34,410 bases of DNA from Microbacterium resistens NBRC 103078 (GTDB taxonomy: Bacteria; Actinomycetota; Actinomycetes; Actinomycetales; Microbacteriaceae). This document shows positions 16,127-23,735 of this stretch, piece after piece. Each line of letters begins with the position of its first letter. Position 1 is the first letter of the stretch. The notes beneath the pieces are model-generated. The model searched no databases. It was given only the letters and a program-made list of their open reading frames with translations, and was not told the DNA's origin. The stretch covers positions 1 through 34,410 of the forward strand of contig NZ_BCRA01000007.1 of assembly GCF_001552355.1 (NCBI RefSeq), written 5' to 3'. The position numbers were made by a program, and so were the translations under genes.

Positions 16127-16987
16127 ATGAAGTTCGCACGCCTGGGCGCGCCGGGATCCGAGATCCCGGTCGTCCTCGAAGAGGGCCGCTATCGGGACCT
16201 CCGGCCGCTGACATCGGATGTGAACGGCGCGTTCCTCGCCGACGATCCCGGGGCCCGGACCCGCGCCGCCCTCGAGGCCGGGCTGCTGCCCGAGCTCACG
16301 GACGCGGACGGCCTGCGCATCGGCGCCCCGATCGCACGCCCCAGCGCGGTCATCTGCATCGGGCAGAACTACGCCGCGCACGCCCGCGAGTCCGGCGCCG
16401 AGCCGCCGACCGTGCCCATCCTCTTCCTGAAGACGCCGAACACGGTCGTCGGTCCGAACGACGCCGTGACCATCCCCCGCGGGAGCGACAAGACGGACTG
16501 GGAGGTCGAGCTCGGCGTCGTCATCGGCACCCGGGCGGCGTACCTCGACTCCCCCGACGAGGCCGCGGCGCACATCGCCGGCTACGTCGTCGCCAACGAC
16601 GTCTCCGAGCGCGCCTTCCAGATGGAGGTGTCCGGCGGGCAGTGGTCCAAGGGCAAGATCGCTCCCGGCTTCAACCCGACCGGACCCTGGCTCGTCACGC
16701 CGGACGAGGTCGACGTGCAGAACCTCCGCCTGCGCAGCTTCGTCAACGGCGAGCCGCGGCAGGACTCGAACACGAATGACATGATCTTCGACGTCGCGAC
16801 GATCGTGCATCACCTGTCCCAGTACGTCACGCTCGAGCCCGGCGACCTGATCCTGACCGGGACGCCGCAGGGGGTCGCCTTCGGCGGGCGGTTCCCCTAT
16901 CTGAGGCCCGGCGACGTGGTCGAGGTCGACATCGAGGGACTCGGCGGACAGCGACAGGAGTTCGTGGCATGGGAGGCGCAGAAGTGA
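16127..16987 (+). CDS. Fumarylacetoacetate-hydrolase family enzyme, probable 2,4-diketo-3-deoxy-L-fuconate hydrolase
   Basis: A 286-residue metal-dependent C-C bond hydrolase. The FAH fold is shown by CIGQNYAAHARESG, then DWEVELGVVIG and VANDVSER (the Glu-Glu-Asp metal-site region), QWSKGKIAPGFNPTGPWLV and ILTGTPQGVAFG. In the non-phosphorylative fucose route this family splits 2,4-diketo-3-deoxy-L-fuconate into pyruvate and L-lactate. The ATG has GAAGGGAGA upstream and follows the strong TATACT promoter. The SDR gene that should make its substrate overlaps its end by 4 bases. The family is certain; the substrate is assigned from the pathway context. Confidence 0.88.
   Translation: MKFARLGAPGSEIPVVLEEGRYRDLRPLTSDVNGAFLADDPGARTRAALEAGLLPELTDADGLRIGAPIARPSAVICIGQNYAAHARESGAEPPTVPILFLKTPNTVVGPNDAVTIPRGSDKTDWEVELGVVIGTRAAYLDSPDEAAAHIAGYVVANDVSERAFQMEVSGGQWSKGKIAPGFNPTGPWLVTPDEVDVQNLRLRSFVNGEPRQDSNTNDMIFDVATIVHHLSQYVTLEPGDLILTGTPQGVAFGGRFPYLRPGDVVEVDIEGLGGQRQEFVAWEAQK
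16211..16221. promoter_or_regulatory. Second ACATCGGATGT palindrome inside the hydrolase gene
   Basis: This 11-base palindrome is the exact reverse complement of the one at 16047-16057 and lies 85 bases into the coding region. A downstream operator inside the first gene could act as a roadblock or allow looping to the promoter site 164 bases away. The match is exact, but function is inferred. Confidence 0.4.
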
Positions 16988-17736
16988 GCGGGCAGGTCGA
17001 GGGGCTGGTCGCCGTCGTGACCGGCGGGGCGTCCGGGATCGGCGCGGCCGTCGCGGCGCTGCTGCACGACCAGGGCGCCCAGGTCGCCGTGCTCGATCGC
17101 GACACGGCGAACGCGGATCCCCGGCACGCCGCCTTCACGGCGGACGTGTCGGATCGTCACAGCGTCGACGCGGCCATCGCCGCGGTCGGTGAGCGTTTCG
17201 GCCGCATCGACATCGTGGTGAACAACGCCGGCGTCGGTGCGCAGGGCGACGTCGCCGCCAACGACGACGACGAATGGGCCCGGGTGCTCTCGATCAACGT
17301 CACCGGGATCGCCCGCGTGACCGCCGCCGCCCTCCCGTGGCTGCGCCGCTCCCCCGCCGCGGCCATCTGCAACACCGCGTCCATCGCCTCGACGACGGGC
17401 CTGCCGCAGCGCGCGCTGTACAGCGCGTCCAAGGGCGCCGTGTCCGCGCTCACCCGCGCGATGGCCGCCGATCATCTCCGCGAGGGCATCCGCGTGAACG
17501 CCGTCAACCCGGGCACGGCGGACACCCCCTGGGTGGGCCGGCTTCTCGACGCGGCGCCGGACCCCGAGGCCGAGCGGGCCGCGCTCAACGCCCGCCAGCC
17601 GCACGGCCGCCTCGTCTCGCCCGACGAGGTCGCCGGCGCCGTCCTGTACCTGGTCAGTCCGGCATCCGGCTCGACGACCGGGACCTTCCTCGAGGTCGAC
17701 GGCGGCATGGCGCAGCTCCGCCTCCGCCCCGAGTAG
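16984..17736 (+). CDS. Short-chain dehydrogenase, probable 2-keto-3-deoxy-L-fuconate dehydrogenase
   Basis: A 250-residue classical SDR. It shows the cofactor motif VTGGASGIGAA, an Asp ending the second strand (VAVLDRD, which favours NAD), the NNAG motif, the catalytic Ser in NTASIASTTG, and Tyr/Lys in LYSASKGAVSALTRAM. It ends with GTFLEVDGGMAQL. By family and neighbours it should oxidise 2-keto-3-deoxy-L-fuconate to the 2,4-diketo acid split by the upstream enzyme. GTG 16984 overlaps the hydrolase stop (GTGA) and has GGGAGG upstream; ATG 16969 is less likely because it would overlap more and has no such site. Confidence 0.88.
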   Translation: MSGQVEGLVAVVTGGASGIGAAVAALLHDQGAQVAVLDRDTANADPRHAAFTADVSDRHSVDAAIAAVGERFGRIDIVVNNAGVGAQGDVAANDDDEWARVLSINVTGIARVTAAALPWLRRSPAAAICNTASIASTTGLPQRALYSASKGAVSALTRAMAADHLREGIRVNAVNPGTADTPWVGRLLDAAPDPEAERAALNARQPHGRLVSPDEVAGAVLYLVSPASGSTTGTFLEVDGGMAQLRLRPE

Positions 17737-17760
17737 CCCTTCCTCGCCTCGCCGGGCCCT

Positions 17761-17902
17761 GTCCCGATCTGCACACGGACGCCCGATCCGCACACGTTCG
17801 GGCCGGAATCGTGTGCGGATCGGGACGGGATGTGCAGATCGGGACCGAACGGCGTGTGCAGGTCGGGACCGAACGGGATGTGCAGACCGGGACCGGGAGC
17901 GG
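17761..17902. repeat. Nested 15-base inverted repeats followed by 24-base tandem repeats
   Basis: Fills most of the gap between the convergent SDR and FadR genes. Inner arms: CCCGATCCGCACACG (17782-17796) and its exact complement at 17810-17824, loop 13 bases. Outer arms: GTCCCGATCTGCACA (17761-17775) and its exact complement at 17831-17845. Then copies of TGTGCAGRYCGGGACCG start at 17831, 17855 and 17879, exactly 24 bases apart. The stem could end transcription from both sides; there is no T-tract. It looks like a REP-type intergenic element, different from the family at 21294 and 31107. Confidence 0.85.
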
Positions 17903-17914
17903 CCGGCGGATGGG

Positions 17915-18592
17915 TCAGCCGTGGGCGGCCTGGCGGAGCCAGCGCTCCACGCCCGCGATGTGCGCGGTCGCGAGGGCCGTGGCCAGCCCCGGGTCGCGCT
18001 GGGCGATCGCATCGGCGATCGCCCGGTGCTCGGCGAGGGTCCGCTCCACCGCCCCCTGCTCGGTGAGACCGCGCCACACCCGGGCCCGGATCGTCTGGCT
18101 GGACAGTCCCTCCACGAGGCTGGAGAGGTAGCCGTTCCCCGCCATCCGCACGATCTCGCGGTGGAAGCGCAGATCGTGCTCGACGAGGTCGTCGATCGAG
18201 ACGCCGGCGTCGACGGCGTCGACCTCCTCCTGCAGCGCGCCGATCGCCGCGTCCTCACCGTGTGACGCGGCGAGGCCCGTCGCCTGCGACTCCAGCATCC
18301 GGCGGACCGCGAACAGCTCGAGCAGCGAGTCGTCGTCGTGCATGTCCACGACGAAGCCGATGGCCTCCAGGAGCAGGTCCGGCTCCAGGCTCGTCACGTA
18401 CGTGCCGTCGCCGCGACGGACATCGAGGACGCGGATGACCTCCAGCGCCTTGACCGCCTCCCGCATCGAGTTGCGGGACAGCCCCAGCCGCTCCGCCAGT
18501 TCCTTCTCCGGAGGAAGGCGATCGCCGGGCCCGAGCTCGCCGGACACGATCATCGCCTTGATCTTCTCGATCGCCTCGTCGGTGACAGCCAT
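17915..18592 (-). CDS. FadR/GntR-family regulator of the L-fucose genes
   Basis: A 225-residue repressor. The winged helix-turn-helix (about 1-70) reads GELGPGDRLPPEKELAERLG, SRNSMREAVKALEVIRVLDVRRGDGTYV. The FCD all-helical effector domain (about 80-215) shows VRRMLESQATGLAA, HDLRFHREIVRMAGN and EHRAIADAIAQRDPGLATALATAHI, with the Asp/His residues that bind metal or acid ligands. FadR-type regulators with FCD domains commonly sense sugar acids; L-fuconate or its keto-acid is the likely signal. ATG 18592 lies 7 bases after a TATGCT -10 box (leaderless). It is divergent from the lactonase gene, and the shared promoter contains a variant of the fuc operator, suggesting autoregulation. Confidence 0.88.
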   Translation of the reverse strand: MAVTDEAIEKIKAMIVSGELGPGDRLPPEKELAERLGLSRNSMREAVKALEVIRVLDVRRGDGTYVTSLEPDLLLEAIGFVVDMHDDDSLLELFAVRRMLESQATGLAASHGEDAAIGALQEEVDAVDAGVSIDDLVEHDLRFHREIVRMAGNGYLSSLVEGLSSQTIRARVWRGLTEQGAVERTLAEHRAIADAIAQRDPGLATALATAHIAGVERWLRQAAHG

Positions 18593-18599
18593 GCGGCCC

Positions 18600-18655
18600 A
18601 GCATAGCCAGTGATCGGATGTCTGCCCTCGGTTCGCCGGGCCGATGGGGCAGGAT
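18600..18655. promoter_or_regulatory. Divergent leaderless promoters of the regulator and lactonase, with operator-like site
   Basis: The minus-strand -10 TATGCT (18600-18605) is 7 bases before the FadR start. The plus-strand -10 CAGGAT (18650-18655) is 6 bases before the lactonase start at 18662. The sequence TGATCGGATGT (18611-18621), in the spacer of the FadR promoter, matches the ACATCGGATGT palindrome at 9 of 11 positions. It probably lets the FadR protein control its own gene and the lactonase along with the main fuc operons. Confidence 0.55.
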
Positions 18656-18661
18656 GGGCGG

Positions 18662-19561
18662 ATGCGCCTCCTCGACTCGCACCTGCACCTCTGGGATCCG
18701 GATCGGCTCGAATACGCGTGGCTGGAGGGGCCGCTGCGCGCGCGCTTCGCCGTCGGAGAGCTGCGCGCCTCCGCGATCCGGGGCTTCGAGGAGCAGGCTG
18801 CGGTGTTCGTCCAGGCCGATCCGGTCGAGTCGCAGACGCTCGACGAGGTCGGATGGGTCTCCGGGATCGCCGCCGCGACGGGGGTGCGAGGCATCGTCGC
18901 CGGGGCGCGACTGGATCGGGGGGCCGCGACCACGGCGCACCTCGCCGCGCTGGCCGCCTTCCGCCTGGTCGTGGGCGTCCGGCATCTGCTCCAGGGCGAG
19001 CCCGACGGTCTGGCGACCTCCCCCGCTTTCCTCGATGGCGCCGCGCTCGTCGCCGAGCGGGGCTGGACGTTCGACGCCTGCGTGCGGGCCTCCCAGCTCA
19101 CGGACGTGGCCGGACTCGCGGCAGCCGTCCCGGAGCTGCCGATCGTGCTCGACCACCTCGGCAAGCCCGCGGTGGGCACCGCCGACGCCCCGCGGTCGCC
19201 GGGGGCCGCCTGGCTCCGCGACCTGGACGCGCTCGCCGCGCACCCGCGGGTGAGCTGCAAGCTGTCCGGGCTGCCGGCGGAGGCGGGAGGCCGATGGGAT
19301 GCCGCCCAGGTCGTCCCGTTCCTCGACGCCGCGCTGGAGGCCTTCGGACCGGACCGGCTGATGTGGGGAAGCGACTGGCCCGTGTCGGCCGTCCAGCCCG
19401 CGCCCGCCGGCGCCGCAGGGCGGGATGACACGGATGAGATCGTGGCTGCGGGCGCCCGGGAGGCGTGGGCGCGGACCGTGGCGACGTGGGCCGGCGACCG
19501 CGGCCTCGACGTCGACGCCGTCCTCTGGCGCAACGCCGAACGCTTCTACCGCCTCGGCTGA
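18662..19561 (+). CDS. Amidohydrolase-family lactonase, probable L-fucono-1,5-lactonase
   Basis: A 299-residue TIM-barrel metal hydrolase of the amidohydrolase_2 type. The HxH motif is His7-Leu-His9 (DSHLHLWDP). Other family marks are FVQADP near residue 52, VVGVRHLLQ, VLDHLGKP and MWGSDWPVS. Relatives open sugar lactones such as L-fuconolactone or L-rhamnonolactone. Here it fills the missing step between the fucose dehydrogenase and L-fuconate dehydratase. The start follows a CAGGAT -10 box by 6 bases; an in-frame ATG at 18644 overlaps the promoter and is less likely. No other lactonase gene is seen in the window. Confidence 0.87.
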   Translation: MRLLDSHLHLWDPDRLEYAWLEGPLRARFAVGELRASAIRGFEEQAAVFVQADPVESQTLDEVGWVSGIAAATGVRGIVAGARLDRGAATTAHLAALAAFRLVVGVRHLLQGEPDGLATSPAFLDGAALVAERGWTFDACVRASQLTDVAGLAAAVPELPIVLDHLGKPAVGTADAPRSPGAAWLRDLDALAAHPRVSCKLSGLPAEAGGRWDAAQVVPFLDAALEAFGPDRLMWGSDWPVSAVQPAPAGAAGRDDTDEIVAAGAREAWARTVATWAGDRGLDVDAVLWRNAERFYRLG

Positions 19562-19623
19562 GCCGCGCACTCGACTCCTGACCAGGCGCGCACCGACCCC
19601 GCGGGCGCCGGCCGGGCACCCGG

Positions 19624-19629
19624 TAGCCT
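19624..19629 (+). promoter_or_regulatory. Leaderless -10 box (TAGCCT) of the Cds1-like gene
   Basis: TAGCCT lies 7 bases before the ATG at 19637 and there is no ribosome site in between. It fits the TANNNT consensus; no convincing -35 is present. Confidence 0.45.
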
Positions 19630-19636
19630 CGATCGC

Positions 19637-20701
19637 ATGACCGATTGGGCGGGCGAGGCGATCCGGAAGCTCGAGGCGGACTCCAACCGGAGCGCCGACA
19701 CGCACCTGCATCTGTTCCCCCTCCCTGCGGAGTGGGGGATCGACCTGTACCTGAAGGACGAGTCGGTGCACCCCACCGGATCCCTGAAGCACCGGCTGGC
19801 GCGCTCGCTCCTCCTCTACGGCCTGGTCAACGGGCGGATCCACGAGGGCACCACGCTCGTGGAGGCGTCCAGCGGCTCCACGGCCGTGTCCGAGGCGTAC
19901 TTCGCCCGGATGCTCGGCCTGCCGTTCGTCACGGTCGTGCCGCGCTCGACGAGCCAGGAGAAGATCGACCTCATCGAGTTCTACGGCGGGCGGTGCCACT
20001 TCGTCGACCGCGCCCCCGACATGTACCCGGAGGCCGAGCGCCTGGCGTCCGAGTGCGGCGGCTACTACCTCGACCAGTTCACGTACGCCGAGCGCGCCAC
20101 GGACTGGCGCGGGAACAACAACATCGCCGAGAGCGTCTTCGGCCAGCTCTCGCACGAGCGTCACCCGATCCCCGCGTGGATCGTCGTCGGCGCGGGGACC
20201 GGGGGCACCAGCGCCACGTTCGGCCGGTATGTCCGCTACCGCCGCCACGAGACCAGGATCGCCGTGGTGGACCCGGAGGGCTCGGCCTTCTACGGCGGCT
20301 GGAGCACCGGCGCCGCGGACTACACCACCGGCACGCCGAGCCGCATCGAGGGGATCGGCCGACCGCGCGTGGAGCCGTCGTTCGTGCCGAGCGTGATCGA
20401 CGAGATGATCCAGGTGCCGGACGCCGCCTCGATCGCGGCGATCCGGCTGCTCAAGGAGCGCACGCTGCACTGGGCCGGCGGATCGACCGGGACGAACCTC
20501 GTCGGCGCGTTCGAGCTGATCGCCCGGATGCGCAACGAGGGGGTGCAGGGAAGCGTGGTGACGCTCATCTGCGACGGCGGCGCCCGCTACGTCGACACCT
20601 ACTATTCCGACGAATGGGTCGCGGCCAAGGGCTGGGACCTCGCACCGCACCGCGCGCGGCTGGAGGAGTTCCTCGCCACCGGGCGGTGGTCCGCCGCGTA
20701 G
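19637..20701 (+). CDS. PLP-dependent cysteine-synthase-fold enzyme, Cds1-like (cysteine desulfhydrase?)
   Basis: A 354-residue type II PLP enzyme. The cofactor lysine is probably Lys51 in the block [11 protein letters not shown], followed by [23 protein letters not shown]. The phosphate loop fits [18 protein letters not shown], and [11 protein letters not shown] lies near residue 235. The protein matches the actinobacterial group typified by Mycobacterium tuberculosis Cds1 (Rv3684), an L-cysteine desulfhydrase that gives H2S, pyruvate and ammonia. It lacks export signals and acts in the cytoplasm. It has its own leaderless promoter and is not obviously linked to fucose use. Another cysteine or serine beta-elimination role remains possible. 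Confidence 0.82.
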   Translation: MTDWAGEAIRKLEADSNRSADTHLHLFPLPAEWGIDLYLKDESVHPTGSLKHRLARSLLLYGLVNGRIHEGTTLVEASSGSTAVSEAYFARMLGLPFVTVVPRSTSQEKIDLIEFYGGRCHFVDRAPDMYPEAERLASECGGYYLDQFTYAERATDWRGNNNIAESVFGQLSHERHPIPAWIVVGAGTGGTSATFGRYVRYRRHETRIAVVDPEGSAFYGGWSTGAADYTTGTPSRIEGIGRPRVEPSFVPSVIDEMIQVPDAASIAAIRLLKERTLHWAGGSTGTNLVGAFELIARMRNEGVQGSVVTLICDGGARYVDTYYSDEWVAAKGWDLAPHRARLEEFLATGRWSAA

Positions 20702-20760
20702 GCCGGCGCGGCGTCGGACACGGGAGCGGATCCGCGGGTGACGCGGGGGCGGGCCTCGCC

Positions 20761-20766
20761 TACGCT
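20761..20766 (+). promoter_or_regulatory. Leaderless -10 box (TACGCT) of the ACT-domain gene
   Basis: TACGCT sits 6 bases upstream of the ATG at 20773, with no ribosome site between. The geometry is the same as at several other genes in the window. Confidence 0.45.
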
Positions 20767-20772
20767 GGCGGC

Positions 20773-21282
20773 ATGACCACGCTCATCCTCACCGTCGTCG
20801 GAACCGATCGCCCGGGCCTCGTCGCCGCCGTCGCCGACGTCGTCGACGCGCACGGCGGCAACTGGGAGAACAGTCGCCTGGCCGACCTCGCCGGCACCTT
20901 CGCCGGCGTCATCGAGGTGTCCGTCGCCGCCGAGCGGGCGGGAGAGCTGCGCCACGCCCTCGGAGAGCTGGACGGGATGCTGACGGTCACGGTGCACGAC
21001 GGCGCCGCCCCGACCGCGGCCGGCGGCGAGCGGCGCATCTCGATCCAGGTGCTCGGGAACGACCGCCCGGGGATCGTGCGCGAGGTCTCCGGCGTGCTGT
21101 CCGCACACGCCCTGAGCATCGAGAGCATGACGAGCCAGACGCGGGACGCCGCCATGGCCGGCGGCCGGCTGTTCGAGGCCACGGTCGAGGCGACGGTGCC
21201 GGCCGACGCCGATGCGGACGCTCTGCGCGCGGACCTGGAACGGCTCGCGAGCGAGATCCAGGTCGACATCGCCCTCGACTGA
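20773..21282 (+). CDS. GcvR-like protein with two ACT domains
   Basis: A 169-residue regulator-like protein with tandem ACT folds. The first opens [22 protein letters not shown], the second ISIQVLGNDRPGIVREVSGVL. The DRPG loops are the usual amino-acid-binding turns. GcvR of Escherichia coli, with the same layout, represses the glycine-cleavage regulator; in actinobacteria such proteins are widespread and mostly uncharacterised. It may sense glycine, serine or cysteine, and its position behind the Cds1-like gene would suit cysteine/serine control, but this is only inferred. The gene ends where the repeat cluster begins. Confidence 0.85.
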   Translation: MTTLILTVVGTDRPGLVAAVADVVDAHGGNWENSRLADLAGTFAGVIEVSVAAERAGELRHALGELDGMLTVTVHDGAAPTAAGGERRISIQVLGNDRPGIVREVSGVLSAHALSIESMTSQTRDAAMAGGRLFEATVEATVPADADADALRADLERLASEIQVDIALD

Positions 21283-21293
21283 CCCGCCGCGTC

Positions 21294-21626
21294 TCGACTC
21301 GCGGAGACCCGCACTGAGCGACCGAAAGGGACCACCCCCGGTCGTTGAGCGAGGAGCGCAGCGACGAGACGAAACGCCGCCAGCCCCGGGTCACCACGTT
21401 TCGACTCGCGGCGCTCGCTCAACGACCGAAACGGCCCACCACCGGGTCACCGCGTTTCGACTCGCTCCGCTCGCTCAACGACCGAAAGGCCCCACCACCG
21501 GGTCACCGCGTTTCGACTCGCGGAGACCCGCACTGAGCGAGCGAAGCGAGTCGAAGTGTCGCTCAACGACCGAGAACCGCACACCCCCGGTCGTTGAGCG
21601 AGGAGCGCAGCGACGAGACGAAACGC
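21294..21626. repeat. Cluster of GTTGAGCGAG-type intergenic repeats (left copy)
   Basis: This gap of about 360 bases holds no gene. It is a mosaic of related elements: a partial copy (about 21294-21328), 38-base modules starting GGTCGTTGAGCGAGGAGCGC at 21340-21377 and 21589-21626 (identical), inverted short forms near 21396-21430 and 21452-21488, and a 66-base module at 21508-21573. The 66-base module can fold, with TTCGACTCGC (21512-21521) pairing with GCGAGTCGAA (21546-21555). It lies between the convergent ACT and VOC genes and may also end transcription. Identical modules recur at 31161 and 31238. Confidence 0.9.
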
Positions 21627-21644
21627 CGCCGGCTCGCGCCGCGG

Positions 21645-22139
21645 TCAGCCCACGACCCTCGTGGGCTGGATGTCGATCGCGTGGCCGGTGCCGCTCTCGA
21701 TCGTCACCCCGAGCGTGTCCTGCGTGTCGAGGTAATAGAACTCGATGTCCGCGCCGGTGCTCCCGCCCATGATCGACGCGGCGCCGACGTCGGCGATCAG
21801 CTCGTCCGAGTCCTCCTTGGAGTGCTTCATGATCGCGATGTGCTGAACGCCCTCGCCGTGCCGGTCGAGGAACTCCTGGTAGATGCTGTCCCCGCCCGTC
21901 GGCTGGATCAGCTCGAAGCCGATCCCGCCCACCATCGTCTCGGCGCCGATCATGGTGAACTCGGCCGGCTCGCCGCGCAGGTGCGTGTCGTGCAGCAGCG
22001 GCGGGCCGTACTCGAACACCTTCCACGGCCCCCACCCGAGGCGCTCGGTGTATTCCTTCATGGACCGCTCGATGTCGCGGACCACGATGCAGATCTGGGT
22101 GATCTCATGCTTCGGGGCGGTGCCCGTGTTCTCGGTCAT
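21645..22139 (-). CDS. VOC protein resembling methylmalonyl-CoA epimerase, last gene of the Lsr-like operon
   Basis: A 164-residue VOC-fold protein. Metal-ligand-like residues are His in HEITQICIVVRDIERSMKEY, Glu in GIGFELIQP, His in GEGVQHIAIMKH and Glu in the last strand (GVTIESG). HGEGVQHIAI is the signature segment of the methylmalonyl-CoA epimerase branch, whose members shift a proton next to a carbonyl. It lies 50 bases after the ABC ATPase gene on the same strand, with AAGGAAGAG before the ATG. In this operon an epimerase or isomerase of a keto-sugar or its phosphate would make sense, perhaps standing in for LsrG. That role is inferred. Confidence 0.8.
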   Translation of the reverse strand: MTENTGTAPKHEITQICIVVRDIERSMKEYTERLGWGPWKVFEYGPPLLHDTHLRGEPAEFTMIGAETMVGGIGFELIQPTGGDSIYQEFLDRHGEGVQHIAIMKHSKEDSDELIADVGAASIMGGSTGADIEFYYLDTQDTLGVTIESGTGHAIDIQPTRVVG

Positions 22140-22189
22140 CTCTTCCTTCTCTCTCACGTTCTCGCTGGTTCCTGCCACTGATCCGTCCG

Positions 22190-23725
22190 TCACACCATCA
22201 ATGCCACGACCTCCTCCTCGCGCGCCGGAGACTCCGGCGTGGAGTCCACCTCGCCGACGACCTCGCCGTCGTGGAGGACCAGGATGCGATCGGAAAGCCC
22301 GATCAGCTCCAACAGATCGTCGCTGACCAGAAGCACCGCGGCGCCCTGATCGGTCAGGTCCCGGAGAAGCTCGTAGATCTCCTCCTTGGCGCCCGCGTCC
22401 ACGCCGCGGGTCGGGTTGTCCGCGATGATGACGTCCGCCCCCTCCCGCAGCCACTTCGCGAAGACGACCTTCTGCTGGTTCCCGCCCGACAGGGTGCGGA
22501 CGGGCTGGTCGAGTCCCCGCCGCCGGATGCGGAGCCGCTCGGACCACGTCTGCGCGGCCGCTCGCTCCTCCCCCGCACGTCGCACCCGCAGCACGGGACC
22601 GCGCCCGAGGTCGACCTCGTTGATGTTCTCGACGATCGACATCCCGAGGCTCGCGCCCTCGGCGTGCCGGTGCAGCGGAATGTACGCCAATCCCGCCCGG
22701 ACCCGCGCGCGCACGCCGCGGCGGAGCGGGCGGCCGTCGACCTCCACCTCGCCGGAGGCGGCGGTCGCTCCGAAGAGGGCGGCCGCCAGCTGGCTCTTCC
22801 CGGATCCGAGCAGCCCGCCGACGCCGACGATCTCCCCGGCCCGGATGTCGAGGTCGATCGGCTCCAGCCCCGCCGCGGACAGGCGACGCGCTGACAGGCG
22901 CACGTCGCCACCCGGGCCGCACTGGCGGTCCTTCCGATACATGTCGTCGGCGCGCTCCCGGCCCACCATCAGCCGGTGCAGCTCCGCCTCCGACGTCTCC
23001 GGGCCCACCTCCGCCACCACGGCGCCGTCCTTCAGGACGTAGAGGCGGTCCGAGAAGCGCAGCAGCTCGGGAAGCCGGTGCGAGACGAAGACGAAGGACG
23101 TCCCGGCGTCGCGGAGGGTGGTCAGGAGACGGAAGAACAGCTCCAGCTCATGCCCTGCGAGCGCGGCGGTCGGCTCGTCCAGCAGGATCACCGGCGACGA
23201 CGCGCCGAAGATCCGCGACAGCGAGACCGCGCGCGCGATCTCGAGCAGCTGCCGTTCGCCGAACGTGTACGAGGCGACCGTCCGGTCCACGTCGATGTCG
23301 AGTCCCAGGTCGGACAGGACACGGCGGGCGTGCTCCCGCGCGCGGCGCTGCTGGAAGACGCCGGCCCGGCTGAAACGCTGCTCGGCGCCGAGGCAGAGGT
23401 TGACGTACACGGGCAGCCTCGCCACGAGGCTCTGCTCCTGGAACACCCGGAACACACCGTGCCCGGCCCCCTCCATCAGGGAGGACAGGACGACGGGCTC
23501 CCCGCCGATCCGCACCTCGCCCTCAGTGGGTCGCAGCGCGCCGCACAGGATGTCCATGACCGTCGACTTGCCCGCCCCGTTCTCCCCGATGAGACCCACG
23601 ATCTCACCGGGGAGCACGCGCAGGGAGACGTCGTCGAGCACGCGGTTGGTGTCGAAGACCATCCCGACCCCCGACGCCTCGATGCGTGCCGCGGCGACGG
23701 ATGTGCTCCCCGGTTCGATCGTCAT
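22190..23725 (-). CDS. Ribose-type ABC importer ATPase (two nucleotide-binding domains)
   Basis: A 511-residue RbsA/MglA-class ATPase with two fused domains. Domain 1: Walker A GENGAGKS near residue 48, Q-loop QEQSLVARLPVYVN, signature region YTFGERQLLEIARA (ABC loop FGERQ instead of SGGQ), Walker B VILLDEPTAAL. Domain 2: Walker A LLGSGKSQ, a perfect LSGGNQQKV signature and Walker B-like DVIIADNPTRGVD, where the catalytic Glu is replaced by Asn. One functional and one degenerate site is usual for this class, but the details differ here. The ATG follows a GGAGG site and the gene begins 10 bases after the binding-protein stop. It powers uptake with the permease at 25096. Confidence 0.92.
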   Translation of the reverse strand: MTIEPGSTSVAAARIEASGVGMVFDTNRVLDDVSLRVLPGEIVGLIGENGAGKSTVMDILCGALRPTEGEVRIGGEPVVLSSLMEGAGHGVFRVFQEQSLVARLPVYVNLCLGAEQRFSRAGVFQQRRAREHARRVLSDLGLDIDVDRTVASYTFGERQLLEIARAVSLSRIFGASSPVILLDEPTAALAGHELELFFRLLTTLRDAGTSFVFVSHRLPELLRFSDRLYVLKDGAVVAEVGPETSEAELHRLMVGRERADDMYRKDRQCGPGGDVRLSARRLSAAGLEPIDLDIRAGEIVGVGGLLGSGKSQLAAALFGATAASGEVEVDGRPLRRGVRARVRAGLAYIPLHRHAEGASLGMSIVENINEVDLGRGPVLRVRRAGEERAAAQTWSERLRIRRRGLDQPVRTLSGGNQQKVVFAKWLREGADVIIADNPTRGVDAGAKEEIYELLRDLTDQGAAVLLVSDDLLELIGLSDRILVLHDGEVVGEVDSTPESPAREEEVVALMV

Positions 23726-23735
23726 CGTCGCCCTC

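Noticed and set aside
17831..17902. CRISPR array
   Set aside because: Three direct units with no variable spacers, unit period only 24 bases, no cas gene in the window.
18644..18661. ATG 18644 as start of the lactonase
   Set aside because: It lies within the promoter and adds six residues before the conserved RLLDSHLHLWD start; ATG 18662 fits the leaderless -10 box.
21294..21626. Small genes inside the repeat clusters (also 31107-31405)
   Set aside because: The open frames simply translate the repeats (SEERSDETKR-type strings) and have no start signals.
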